From positions 1 through 5,191 of the forward strand of contig JAUICS010000135.1 in assembly GCA_030427765.1 (NCBI GenBank): a DNA stretch of 5,191 nucleotides, in the 5' to 3' direction. Of the stretch, positions 1-5,191 are shown in pieces. The first letter of the stretch is position 1, and each line of letters begins with the position of its first letter. Made by a program: the position numbers and the translations under genes. The stretch comes from Alphaproteobacteria bacterium (GTDB taxonomy: Bacteria; Pseudomonadota; Alphaproteobacteria; Micavibrionales; Micavibrionaceae). The notes beneath the pieces were generated by a model. That model saw nothing but the letters and a program-made list of their open reading frames with translations, was not told the DNA's origin and did not search any database.

Positions 1-752
1 CAGGTTAATTGATCGCCAATCGCCTCATGTATAAGCACTGCGGTGACGGAGGAATCAACTCCGCCGGACAGGCCGCAAATGACCTTGCCATCGCCGACCT
101 GATCCTTGATTTTCTGGATGGCTTCTTCCCGAAACGCGGCCATTGTCCAGTCGCCGGAGCAGCCACAGATGTCATGTGTGAAATTTTTATAAAGCGCCGC
201 GCCGTGCGGGGTGTGCACAACCTCTGGATGGAATTGCACCCCGTAAAATTTACGCTCATCATCGGCGATGAAGGCGAATGGCGCGCCGTCTGATTTTCCA
301 ACTACGCGGAAACCCGGCGGCAGGGCGGCAACGTGGTCACCGTGGCTCATCCACACTTGTTCATGTACGCCTTTTTGCCAGATATTGTTCAGAAGCAGGC
401 TTTCATCCGTTACGTCAACATAGGCGCGTCCGAATTCCTGATGGTCGCTGGCCTCAACCGTTCCGCCAAGTTGATGCGCCATTAATTGCTGGCCGTAACA
501 CACGGCGAAGATTGGTAATCCCAGCTCATAAACCTCTGCCGGGATTGTCGGGCTGCCGTCCTCAATCACCGAAGCCGGCCCGCCGGAGAAGATAATCCCC
601 TTTGGCGCGTATGCGTTTATTTTATCGACAGTGACATTGTTAAATGGCCAGATTTCGCAGTATACGCCGTTTTCGCGGACGCGGCGTGCGATTAACTGTG
701 TTACCTGTGAGCCAAAATCAATGATAAGAATGCGGTCGTGATGCTGTGCCAT
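1..752 (-). CDS. guaA: GMP synthase (glutamine-hydrolysing), N-terminal part, runs off the left edge
   Basis: This enzyme makes GMP from XMP, using ATP and ammonia released from glutamine, as the last step of guanine nucleotide synthesis in the cytoplasm. The visible 250 codons start [16 protein letters not shown] and hold the complete class I glutamine amidotransferase domain. The oxyanion segment FSGGP lies near residues 55-59. The nucleophile is Cys85 in AVCYGQQ, and the triad is completed by His175 and Glu177 in QFHPE. After a linker, the ATP-pyrophosphatase domain begins, with its P-loop SGGVDSS at residues 229-235. The family is usually about 515-525 residues, so roughly half is missing beyond the window edge; nothing seen is broken. 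The ATG at 750-752 fits the family N-terminus and has an AAGG ribosome site 7 nt upstream. The gene lies 34 bp downstream of the cNMP-binding gene on the same strand, so co-transcription is likely. Identification is secure. Confidence 0.97.
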   Translation of the reverse strand, partial: MAQHHDRILIIDFGSQVTQLIARRVRENGVYCEIWPFNNVTVDKINAYAPKGIIFSGGPASVIEDGSPTIPAEVYELGLPIFAVCYGQQLMAHQLGGTVEASDHQEFGRAYVDVTDESLLLNNIWQKGVHEQVWMSHGDHVAALPPGFRVVGKSDGAPFAFIADDERKFYGVQFHPEVVHTPHGAALYKNFTHDICGCSGDWTMAAFREEAIQKIKDQVGDGKVICGLSGGVDSSVTAVLIHEAIGDQLT

Positions 753-759
753 GTTAACG

Positions 760-763
760 CCTT
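760..763 (-). promoter_or_regulatory. Shine-Dalgarno site of guaA
   Basis: On the minus strand AAGG stands 7 nt before the guaA ATG (plus strand CCTT). It supports the chosen start. Among the genes here, only this one and the RND transporter have a recognisable ribosome site. Confidence 0.6.
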
Positions 764-786
764 AATATATAGGGTTATTTTTGGCA

Positions 787-1302
787 TTAACCTTTAAAAG
801 CTTTTAGCGCTTTAATCAAGTTGTTCATGTGGGGTGTGATCTCTTTCATGAACGCTTCGCGCCGTTCCATCGACATGTTTTGCGAGAAATTATGCATCAG
901 TGCCATAGCCGTATCGTCTACCGAATCCGCTTTCTGGCTTTTTCTCACCATGTCACGGTTTTGGTATTTCAAGCGCTGGGACAGTAATTTCAGGATACCA
1001 CGCACGGCCTTGTCACTTTTGCGTAGGCGCAGTTCGAAATCATCACGTGTGATGGTCGCAACAACTGTGGGCTCCAGCGTCTGAACGCTTGCACCACGGG
1101 GTTCGTCGAGGATAAGGGCGACTTCGCCGACAATGCTGCCGGGGCCGAGCTCCGCCAGATCAATTTCCTTTTCCCCCACCGTTGTATATACACGGACACT
1201 GCCGGACTGGATCAGAAATGCGGTGTACCCTTCCTCACCTTCCTTGATGAATACTTTGCCCGCTTCGTATGTTTTGCGGTCTTGTACGCCTTCTGTGTCC
1301 AT
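787..1302 (-). CDS. Stand-alone cyclic-nucleotide-binding-domain protein (CRP/PKA-regulatory type), no DNA-binding domain
   Basis: This 171-residue soluble protein has one cyclic-nucleotide-binding beta-barrel domain at about residues 8-110. The barrel is marked by the repeated glycine turns EGEEGYTAFLIQSGSVRV. The phosphate-binding cassette follows at about residues 58-73 (VGEVALI, then EPRGASV), with Glu60 and Arg69 at the positions that bind ribose and cyclic phosphate in CRP and PKA relatives, so ligand binding looks intact. The remaining ~60 residues look helical and charged, with no helix-turn-helix, kinase or membrane segment, so it is probably not a transcription factor. The only plausible start is the ATG at 1300-1302: the frame is closed by a TAA at 1351-1353 and has no other good start codon between. 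No Shine-Dalgarno is visible. A near-consensus promoter and an inverted repeat lie upstream, and guaA follows after 34 bp. The ligand (cAMP, cGMP or none) and partner are unknown. Confidence 0.88.
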   Translation of the reverse strand: MDTEGVQDRKTYEAGKVFIKEGEEGYTAFLIQSGSVRVYTTVGEKEIDLAELGPGSIVGEVALILDEPRGASVQTLEPTVVATITRDDFELRLRKSDKAVRGILKLLSQRLKYQNRDMVRKSQKADSVDDTAMALMHNFSQNMSMERREAFMKEITPHMNNLIKALKAFKG

Positions 1303-1337
1303 GTTTTGTAGATTATCGTTTCGGGTGCGTTTGAAAA

Positions 1338-1363
1338 ATAATAACGGATTTTATCCGTATTAT
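1338..1363. repeat. Bulged inverted repeat at the predicted transcription start of the leftward unit
   Basis: The arms ATAAT-a-ACGGAT and ATCCGT-ATTAT surround a TTT loop at 1350-1352, giving 11 pairs with one unpaired A at 1343. Read on the minus strand, the right-hand arm runs on into a T-rich stretch (1331-1339), so it also resembles a weak intrinsic terminator. Its overlap with the predicted start site at about 1361 makes an operator or a 5' mRNA hairpin equally possible. Confidence 0.5.
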
Positions 1364-1367
1364 GGCG

Positions 1368-1373
1368 ATTATA
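1368..1373 (-). promoter_or_regulatory. Candidate -10 box for the cNMP-binding gene and guaA
   Basis: The minus strand reads TATAAT here, a perfect sigma-70 -10 hexamer, which would start transcription near 1361 and give a 5' leader of about 59 nt. The -35 is poor: TTCATT at 17 bp (1391-1396) or TTTTCA at 19 bp (1393-1398). A promoter with a weak -35 could depend on an activator. This is a sequence match only. Confidence 0.45.
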
Positions 1374-1394
1374 CTACGTAACATCAGAAAAATG

Positions 1395-1422
1395 AAAACA
1401 CTCTTGTGAACATATGTGTTTT
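1395..1422. repeat. Inverted repeat AAAACAC / GTGTTTT
   Basis: Two perfect 7-bp arms at 1395-1401 and 1416-1422 are separated by 14 bases, with an ACATATGT palindrome at 1410-1417 overlapping the right arm. It lies upstream of both divergent genes, where a dimeric regulator could bind. In AT-rich DNA such a match can also arise by chance. Confidence 0.3.
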
Positions 1423-1476
1423 ATTAGTATGCTGATACTTGAAAACCTCGCCCGTTAATTGCAATACAGTGTGATC

Positions 1477-1983
1477 ATGAGTTTAGATGATATCCTAAGA
1501 TACGATAAAATGGTTGAAACCGCGCTTCGCGGCGTCGTGCGCAAGGCAATTGACGACGTTATCGCGCATGGTTTGCCGGATGAGCATCATTTCTACATTA
1601 CATTCTTCACCGATTTTCCGGGCGTTGATATTCCGGATTATCTGCGTGATCGTTACCCGGGCGAGATGACAATTGTTTTGCAGTACCAGTTTTACGACTT
1701 GTCGGTTGATGATGAAAAAATGTCTGTGACATTATCATTCAATAATGTTCCGGAACGCCTTGTTATTCCACTTTCTGCAATTTCCATTTTTGCAGACCCG
1801 TCCGTTAACTTTGCATTGCAGTTCCAGCCAATTGAGGATGAGGACGACATGGCGGAGGAAGAAGACGGTCCGGACGATGACGGCGGTAAGCCGAAAAAGA
1901 AAAAGGCCGAATCCAAGGACGATGGTGATAAACAAACGACCGGTGAGGTTGTGTCACTTGACCAGTTCCGTAAGAAAGACTAA
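1477..1983 (+). CDS. sspB: SspB-type ClpXP adaptor protein (alphaproteobacterial form)
   Basis: SspB tethers ssrA-tagged and some other substrates to the ClpXP protease in the cytoplasm. The product from the ATG at 1477 is 168 residues. A folded substrate-binding domain spans about residues 8-117, with the family signatures LRGVVRKAI, HHFYITF, YPGEMTIVLQ, PERLVIPLSAI and ADPSVNFALQF. A flexible, strongly acidic then lysine-rich linker follows (about 118-152), and then the C-terminal tail GEVVSLDQFRKK, the ClpX-binding module typical of alphaproteobacterial SspB. The frame stays open upstream to a TTG at 1459 and a GTG at 1471, but MSLDDILRYD matches the usual N-terminus, so ATG 1477 is preferred. 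No Shine-Dalgarno precedes it. It heads a run of four same-strand genes, with the next start 20 bp after its stop. Family assignment is strong; its substrates here are unknown. Confidence 0.93.
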   Translation: MSLDDILRYDKMVETALRGVVRKAIDDVIAHGLPDEHHFYITFFTDFPGVDIPDYLRDRYPGEMTIVLQYQFYDLSVDDEKMSVTLSFNNVPERLVIPLSAISIFADPSVNFALQFQPIEDEDDMAEEEDGPDDDGGKPKKKKAESKDDGDKQTTGEVVSLDQFRKKD

Positions 1984-2003
1984 ATCACTGAAAAATATTT
2001 CGG

Positions 2004-2960
2004 ATGGCAATGGCGGATACACAGATACAAAATGCGGATCCGGGGTTGATACCTGATCCCGATCATGAAGAATTCAAAGTTCATATTATTCGTGACAAAT
2101 TAATTGACGAATCGCGCGGTGGGCGCGGCGTTCCAATTAAAGTATATGTCCCGGACGATAATGACACCGCTCCTTTGCCGGTTGTGATATGGAGTCACGG
2201 TCTGGGCGGCTCCCGCGATGGTGCGGGGTTTATTGCCCGTTATATCGCCAGCAACGGTTACATCGTTATTAATATCCAGCACCGCGGAACCGATACATCA
2301 CTATGGGAGGGGAAACCCGGCCATCCATGGGATAATATTCGTTCGGCAAAAATTCCGCGTAAGGCCACGCTGCAACGTTTGCAGGATGTACCGTTTGTTC
2401 TGGATAGTCTGGAGGAATGGAGTGAGGAGCAGCCGCAAGTGGCGGGCCGTCTTGATTTTGACCGGATAGGTATGTCCGGCCATTCCTTTGGCGCGCTGAC
2501 AACACAGGTTATGGCGGTTAAGGACGACCGGTTTAAGGCGGCAATATCCTATTCCCCGTCAACAACATATAATGGGGATGAGGATCCAAAGGCCCTGTAT
2601 GGTGATATTGATATTCCGATGCTGTTTATCACGGGCACGGATGACAGCTCACCTGTAAAGGGATGGGATTACACATATCGTCTGCGTATCGTTGATAATG
2701 CGGGTGAAAATTTGTCAGGTAATGATAAACCGCCAAAATATGGCCTTATACTGGAAGATGCAGACCATATGGTGTTTGCGGGCAGCCGCGGTAAACTCGG
2801 TGAAAATCCGAAACGTCCGGTGCATGAGGCGGCACTCAAACAAATCAGCCTGATTTTCTGGAATGCGTACCTAAAAGACGATGCAAAATATAAGGATTTG
2901 ATGCATAATGATCAGATTAAATCCTTCCTTGCGGAGAATGATATTTTCCGCGCCTATTAG
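2004..2960 (+). CDS. Alpha/beta hydrolase, dienelactone hydrolase / PAF-acetylhydrolase-like
   Basis: This is a 318-residue soluble serine hydrolase with no signal peptide. The alpha/beta fold is visible in order: the strand PVVIWSHGLGGS at about residues 59-70, whose HGLGG forms the oxyanion region; the nucleophile elbow GHSFG with Ser161; the strand MLFITGTDD with candidate acid Asp213 or Asp214; and the catalytic His255 in DADHMVF. The triad therefore looks complete. The long N-terminal part and the insert between the first motif and the nucleophile (about residues 95-150) resemble the predicted dienelactone hydrolase group related to platelet-activating-factor acetylhydrolases, so an ester or lipid-like substrate is likely, but none can be named. 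ATG at 2004 or 2010 could start it; neither has a clear ribosome site. It lies 20 bp after sspB and 18 bp before the efflux adaptor, suggesting one operon. Confidence 0.85.
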   Translation: MAMADTQIQNADPGLIPDPDHEEFKVHIIRDKLIDESRGGRGVPIKVYVPDDNDTAPLPVVIWSHGLGGSRDGAGFIARYIASNGYIVINIQHRGTDTSLWEGKPGHPWDNIRSAKIPRKATLQRLQDVPFVLDSLEEWSEEQPQVAGRLDFDRIGMSGHSFGALTTQVMAVKDDRFKAAISYSPSTTYNGDEDPKALYGDIDIPMLFITGTDDSSPVKGWDYTYRLRIVDNAGENLSGNDKPPKYGLILEDADHMVFAGSRGKLGENPKRPVHEAALKQISLIFWNAYLKDDAKYKDLMHNDQIKSFLAENDIFRAY

Positions 2961-2978
2961 AACAAAAGAACTATATCC

Positions 2979-4058
2979 ATGAAATCTTCAACCCTCCTCG
3001 CCATTATTATCGCCATAACGGCCGTGTTATGGATCGGGTCCGGCCTTGTCGGGCCGTTTGCGACCGGCCCAAAGGAGGATACGGCGGCGGTAGGAGATCA
3101 TGCTGAAAAGAAAATCGAATCAGTGCGCGTGATGCGCAGTTCTGCGCAGGATTATACAAAGAATGTAATTTTAACGGGACGCAGCCATCCGTATCGAAGC
3201 GTTATTTTGCGCGCGGAAACGGATGGACCGGTTAAGGAAATTCTTGTTGATCGCGGGAAGAAGGTTTACGCGAATGATATTCTGGCCGTTTTGGATGCGC
3301 AGGAACGTGATGTGAGCGTTACAGAGGCGCAAAAATTATTGGCCCAGCGTGAAATCGAGTATGAAGCGGCACAGTCCCTGCAGCAAAAGGGTTTTAATTC
3401 CAAAACTACCCTGGCGAGTACGCGTACGGACCTTGAGGGCGCGCGGCGTATGTTGAAGGCGGCGACGCTTGAAATTGACCGTGTGAGTATAAAAGCGCCG
3501 TTCGAAGGAATTGTTGACGAACGGTATATCGAGATCGGTGATTTTGTTCAGCGCGGCGCGGATTTGTACAAGATGGTTGATCTTGATCCGCTTAAACTTG
3601 TTGGGTTTGTATCGGAACGCAATGTTGCTTATTTAAATGCCGCCGCGTCGGCACAAATCCGGTTTTTGAACGGTGAAGTCGCAACGGGTAAGGTGTCGTT
3701 TGTTGCAAAAGATGCCGATCCGGACACACGTACGTTCAAGGTCGAAATATATATGCCGAATGCAAATTACACGTACCGTTCGGGCTTAACAGCGGAAATG
3801 CGTATCCCATCGGCACGGGTAAAGGCGCACCGGATTTCTCCCGCGATATTGGCACTCGATGATGATGGAGAGATCGGCGTTAAGATTGTCGATGCACAAA
3901 ACAAAGTACAGTTCCAGAAAATTACCATTTTGGCGGATGAGCCAGATTCGATGTGGATTCTGGGTCTCCCCGAACAGGCCAATATTATTGTTGTGGGGCA
4001 GGATTATGTTATTCCCGGCCAGACGGTAAAACCTGTTTTTGAAGATAAGGCGGGTTAA
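2979..4058 (+). CDS. RND efflux pump periplasmic adaptor (membrane fusion protein, HlyD/AcrA family)
   Basis: This 359-residue protein links an inner-membrane RND pump to an outer-membrane channel. An N-terminal hydrophobic segment (about residues 5-26) anchors or exports it; no lipobox cysteine follows, so it is not a lipoprotein. The first lipoyl half is at about 77-106 (ILRAETDGPVKEILVDRG) and the second at about 168-200 (IKAPFEGIVDERYIEIGDFV). Between them lies a short alpha-helical hairpin (about 110-165). A beta-barrel domain (about 205-280, with DPDTRTFKVEI) and a membrane-proximal domain (about 285-355) complete the fold. At the hairpin tip, Leu134 and Ser141 keep the spacing of the AcrA RLS motif for TolC docking, but the Arg position holds Ala130. 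Length is near the family norm. Its stop is 2 bp before the RND transporter, its evident partner. The start has no strong ribosome site. Substrate is unknown. Confidence 0.92.
   Translation: MKSSTLLAIIIAITAVLWIGSGLVGPFATGPKEDTAAVGDHAEKKIESVRVMRSSAQDYTKNVILTGRSHPYRSVILRAETDGPVKEILVDRGKKVYANDILAVLDAQERDVSVTEAQKLLAQREIEYEAAQSLQQKGFNSKTTLASTRTDLEGARRMLKAATLEIDRVSIKAPFEGIVDERYIEIGDFVQRGADLYKMVDLDPLKLVGFVSERNVAYLNAAASAQIRFLNGEVATGKVSFVAKDADPDTRTFKVEIYMPNANYTYRSGLTAEMRIPSARVKAHRISPAILALDDDGEIGVKIVDAQNKVQFQKITILADEPDSMWILGLPEQANIIVVGQDYVIPGQTVKPVFEDKAG
4047..4054 (+). promoter_or_regulatory. Ribosome binding site of the RND transporter, inside the end of the adaptor gene
   Basis: AAGGCGGG overlaps the last codons of the membrane fusion protein, a few bases before the ATG at 4061. 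With only 2 bp between stop and start, the two genes are probably translationally coupled, which fits subunits of one pump. Confidence 0.5.
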
Positions 4059-4060
4059 TA

Positions 4061-5191
4061 ATGCTGGCGCCCGTTATTGATGCCGCGCTTTCCCACAGCC
4101 GGACTGTGCTTGCCACACTGGTGTTGCTTCTTATATCCGGTACATACGCATTTATTGATATTGCCAAGGAATCCGATCCGGATATTGATATTCCGGTTCT
4201 ATATGTGTCGGTTGCACTGGAAGGTGTGTCGCCGGAGGATTCTGAACGGCTCCTCCTTCGTCCGCTCGAGCAGGAATTATCGACAATCGAGGGGTTAAAG
4301 GAATTAAAATCAACGGCGTATCAGGGCGGCGGCTTTGTTCTTCTGGAATTTTCCGCCGGGTTTAATAAAGACACGGCGATGGATGATGTGCAAAAAGGCG
4401 TTGATCAGGCCAAGCCTGATTTGCCAACCGATGCCGAAGAACCAACTGTGACCGAGGTTAACACGTCCTTATTCCCGGTTCTGGTTGTTACGTTGTCGGG
4501 GGATGTGCCGTACCGTACGCTTATTGGTTTGGCAGAAGATTTACAGGACAAAATTGAAACAATTGGCAGTGTGCTTGAGGCTCCGATTACCGGTGATCGC
4601 GAAGACCTTGTTGAAATTCTTGTTGATCCCGAACTTGTTGAAAGTTATGAGCTTGACGGCCCTGGCCTTGTTCAATTTTTCCAGCAATCAAACCGTTTGG
4701 TGGCGGCGGGCTCACTTGATACCGGCGCGGGTAAATTCGCGGTGGAGGTTCCGGGATTGTTTGAAACGATTACCGATATTCTGGATATGCCGATTAAGTC
4801 GGTGGGCGATTCATCCGTACTTGTACGCGATGTGGCCAGCATACGTAAAACGTACAAGGACCCGAAAAACTTTGCGCATATTGATGGTCAGCCGGCGGTG
4901 GCGCTTGAGATTGTAAAGCGTTCCGGTGAAAACATTATTGGCACGATCGAGGCCGTTCGCGCAGTGGTCGAAGACGAAAGCAAGAATTGGCCGCAAGAGG
5001 TGAAAATTCATTATTTGCAGGACCGTTCGGATGATATCCGTACGATGCTATCCGACTTACAGAATAATATCATCAGTGCGATTTTATTGGTGATGATTGT
5101 AGTCGTGGCGGCGCTGGGGCTTCGTGCGGCGGGGCTTGTCGGGATTGCCATGAATATCGCTGTAGACGGCGGGCTCGAGACTGTCGCTCTT
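4061..5191 (+). CDS. RND-family efflux transporter, inner-membrane subunit, N-terminal part (runs off the right edge)
   Basis: This is a proton-driven AcrB/MexB-like transporter of the hydrophobe/amphiphile-efflux type. The 377 visible codons are about a third of the usual ~1,030. They show a first membrane helix (about residues 14-32), the DPDIDIPVLYVSV strand that opens the porter domain, and the porter sub-domains with VSPEDSERLLLRPLEQELSTIEGLKELKS and EVNTSLFPVLVVTLSG. The segment LQNNIISAILLVMIVVVAALGLR at about 333-355 starts the second helix. The ATG at 4061 matches the family N-terminus (short cytoplasmic lead, then helix one). It is paired with the adaptor 2 bp upstream. Odd point: after GLVGIA at 358-363 the last 14 residues (MNIAVDGGLETVAL) do not look like the expected third helix, although the frame stays open to the end. 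The catalytic Asp pair lies beyond the window. The substrate cannot be told from sequence. Confidence 0.92.
   Translation, partial: MLAPVIDAALSHSRTVLATLVLLLISGTYAFIDIAKESDPDIDIPVLYVSVALEGVSPEDSERLLLRPLEQELSTIEGLKELKSTAYQGGGFVLLEFSAGFNKDTAMDDVQKGVDQAKPDLPTDAEEPTVTEVNTSLFPVLVVTLSGDVPYRTLIGLAEDLQDKIETIGSVLEAPITGDREDLVEILVDPELVESYELDGPGLVQFFQQSNRLVAAGSLDTGAGKFAVEVPGLFETITDILDMPIKSVGDSSVLVRDVASIRKTYKDPKNFAHIDGQPAVALEIVKRSGENIIGTIEAVRAVVEDESKNWPQEVKIHYLQDRSDDIRTMLSDLQNNIISAILLVMIVVVAALGLRAAGLVGIAMNIAVDGGLETVAL

Larger units (their letters stand above)
1303..1476. other. Divergent intergenic control region between the cNMP-binding gene and sspB
   Basis: This is 174 bp of AT-rich non-coding DNA separating two divergently transcribed units, so it should hold promoters for both. 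It contains a TATAAT on the minus strand, a bulged inverted repeat (1338-1363), an inverted repeat AAAACAC/GTGTTTT (1395-1401 and 1416-1422), an 8-bp palindrome ACATATGT (1410-1417) and a short repeat AGTAT/ATACT (1426-1430 and 1435-1439). I see no RNA gene or small ORF that I could support here. Confidence 0.7.

Noticed and set aside
9..595. Open frames on the plus strand across guaA
   Set aside because: They are antisense to the guaA amidotransferase domain, which is unmistakable on the minus strand, and they resemble no protein family.
753..830. A separate guaA promoter (TTGATT, 17 bp, TAAAGG) at the end of the cNMP-binding gene
   Set aside because: The -10 match is poor and the 34-bp gap fits co-transcription, so I do not list it as a feature.
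821..1084. Open frame on the plus strand inside the cNMP-binding gene
   Set aside because: It is antisense to a well-supported gene, its translation shows no family features, and it overlaps the conserved cyclic-nucleotide domain. It is a shadow frame.
1459..1476. TTG at 1459 or GTG at 1471 as the sspB start
   Set aside because: Both add residues not seen in the family, and neither has a ribosome site; MSLDDILRYD from ATG 1477 fits SspB N-termini.
1984..2003. Terminator between sspB and the hydrolase
   Set aside because: Only the AT-rich palindrome AAATATTT is present, with no GC stem and no T-run, so nothing here should stop transcription.
2604..2618. A 15-base sequence (GATATTGATATTCCG) repeated at 4181-4195
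   Set aside because: Both copies encode Asp-Ile-Asp-Ile-Pro in unrelated proteins with the same codon preference. This is coincidence, not a mobile or regulatory repeat.
4485..4916. 143-codon plus-strand frame within the RND gene
   Set aside because: It is out of frame with the clear RND translation and is rich in Arg, Trp and Cys, as frame-shifted coding DNA often is.
5174..5191. Possible sequencing-adapter remnant at the right end (CTGTC...CTCTT)
   Set aside because: It resembles the transposon mosaic-end adapter only loosely, with extra bases and no continuation, so it is not adequate evidence. The odd end is reported without naming this cause.

Overview
The window looks like part of a Gram-negative alphaproteobacterial chromosome. 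The strongest lineage clue is an SspB-type ClpXP adaptor of the alphaproteobacterial form, with its conserved C-terminal ClpX-binding tail. The inner-membrane RND pump with its periplasmic adaptor fits a Gram-negative cell. Base composition is intermediate, with AT-rich intergenic DNA. I cannot name the genus. A Micavibrio-like or other free-living alphaproteobacterium would fit, but this is only an impression.

The layout is two divergent transcription units around an AT-rich control region at 1303-1476. Leftward (minus strand) are a small stand-alone cyclic-nucleotide-binding-domain protein (787-1302) and, 34 bp further on, guaA (GMP synthase; 250 N-terminal codons, running off the left edge). 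Rightward (plus strand) are four tightly packed genes with gaps of 20, 18 and 2 bp: sspB (1477-1983), an alpha/beta hydrolase of the dienelactone-hydrolase type (2004-2960), an RND membrane-fusion protein (2979-4058) and an RND inner-membrane transporter (from 4061, running off the right edge). There are no RNA genes, insertion sequences, CRISPR arrays or phage genes. No gap exceeds 300 bp.

Functionally, the right unit appears to join a proteolysis adaptor, a soluble hydrolase and a two-component efflux pump, whose outer-membrane partner is not in view. The left unit puts a cyclic-nucleotide sensor without a visible output domain directly upstream of the enzyme for the last step of GMP synthesis. 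The control region holds a consensus -10 hexamer for the leftward unit, with a bulged inverted repeat lying across its predicted start site.

Most of the window is ordinary housekeeping and efflux DNA, and I see no clearly new system. The points most worth checking are the last ~40 bases, where the RND protein abruptly stops resembling its family, the cNMP-sensor/guaA pairing, and the inverted repeat in the divergent control region.
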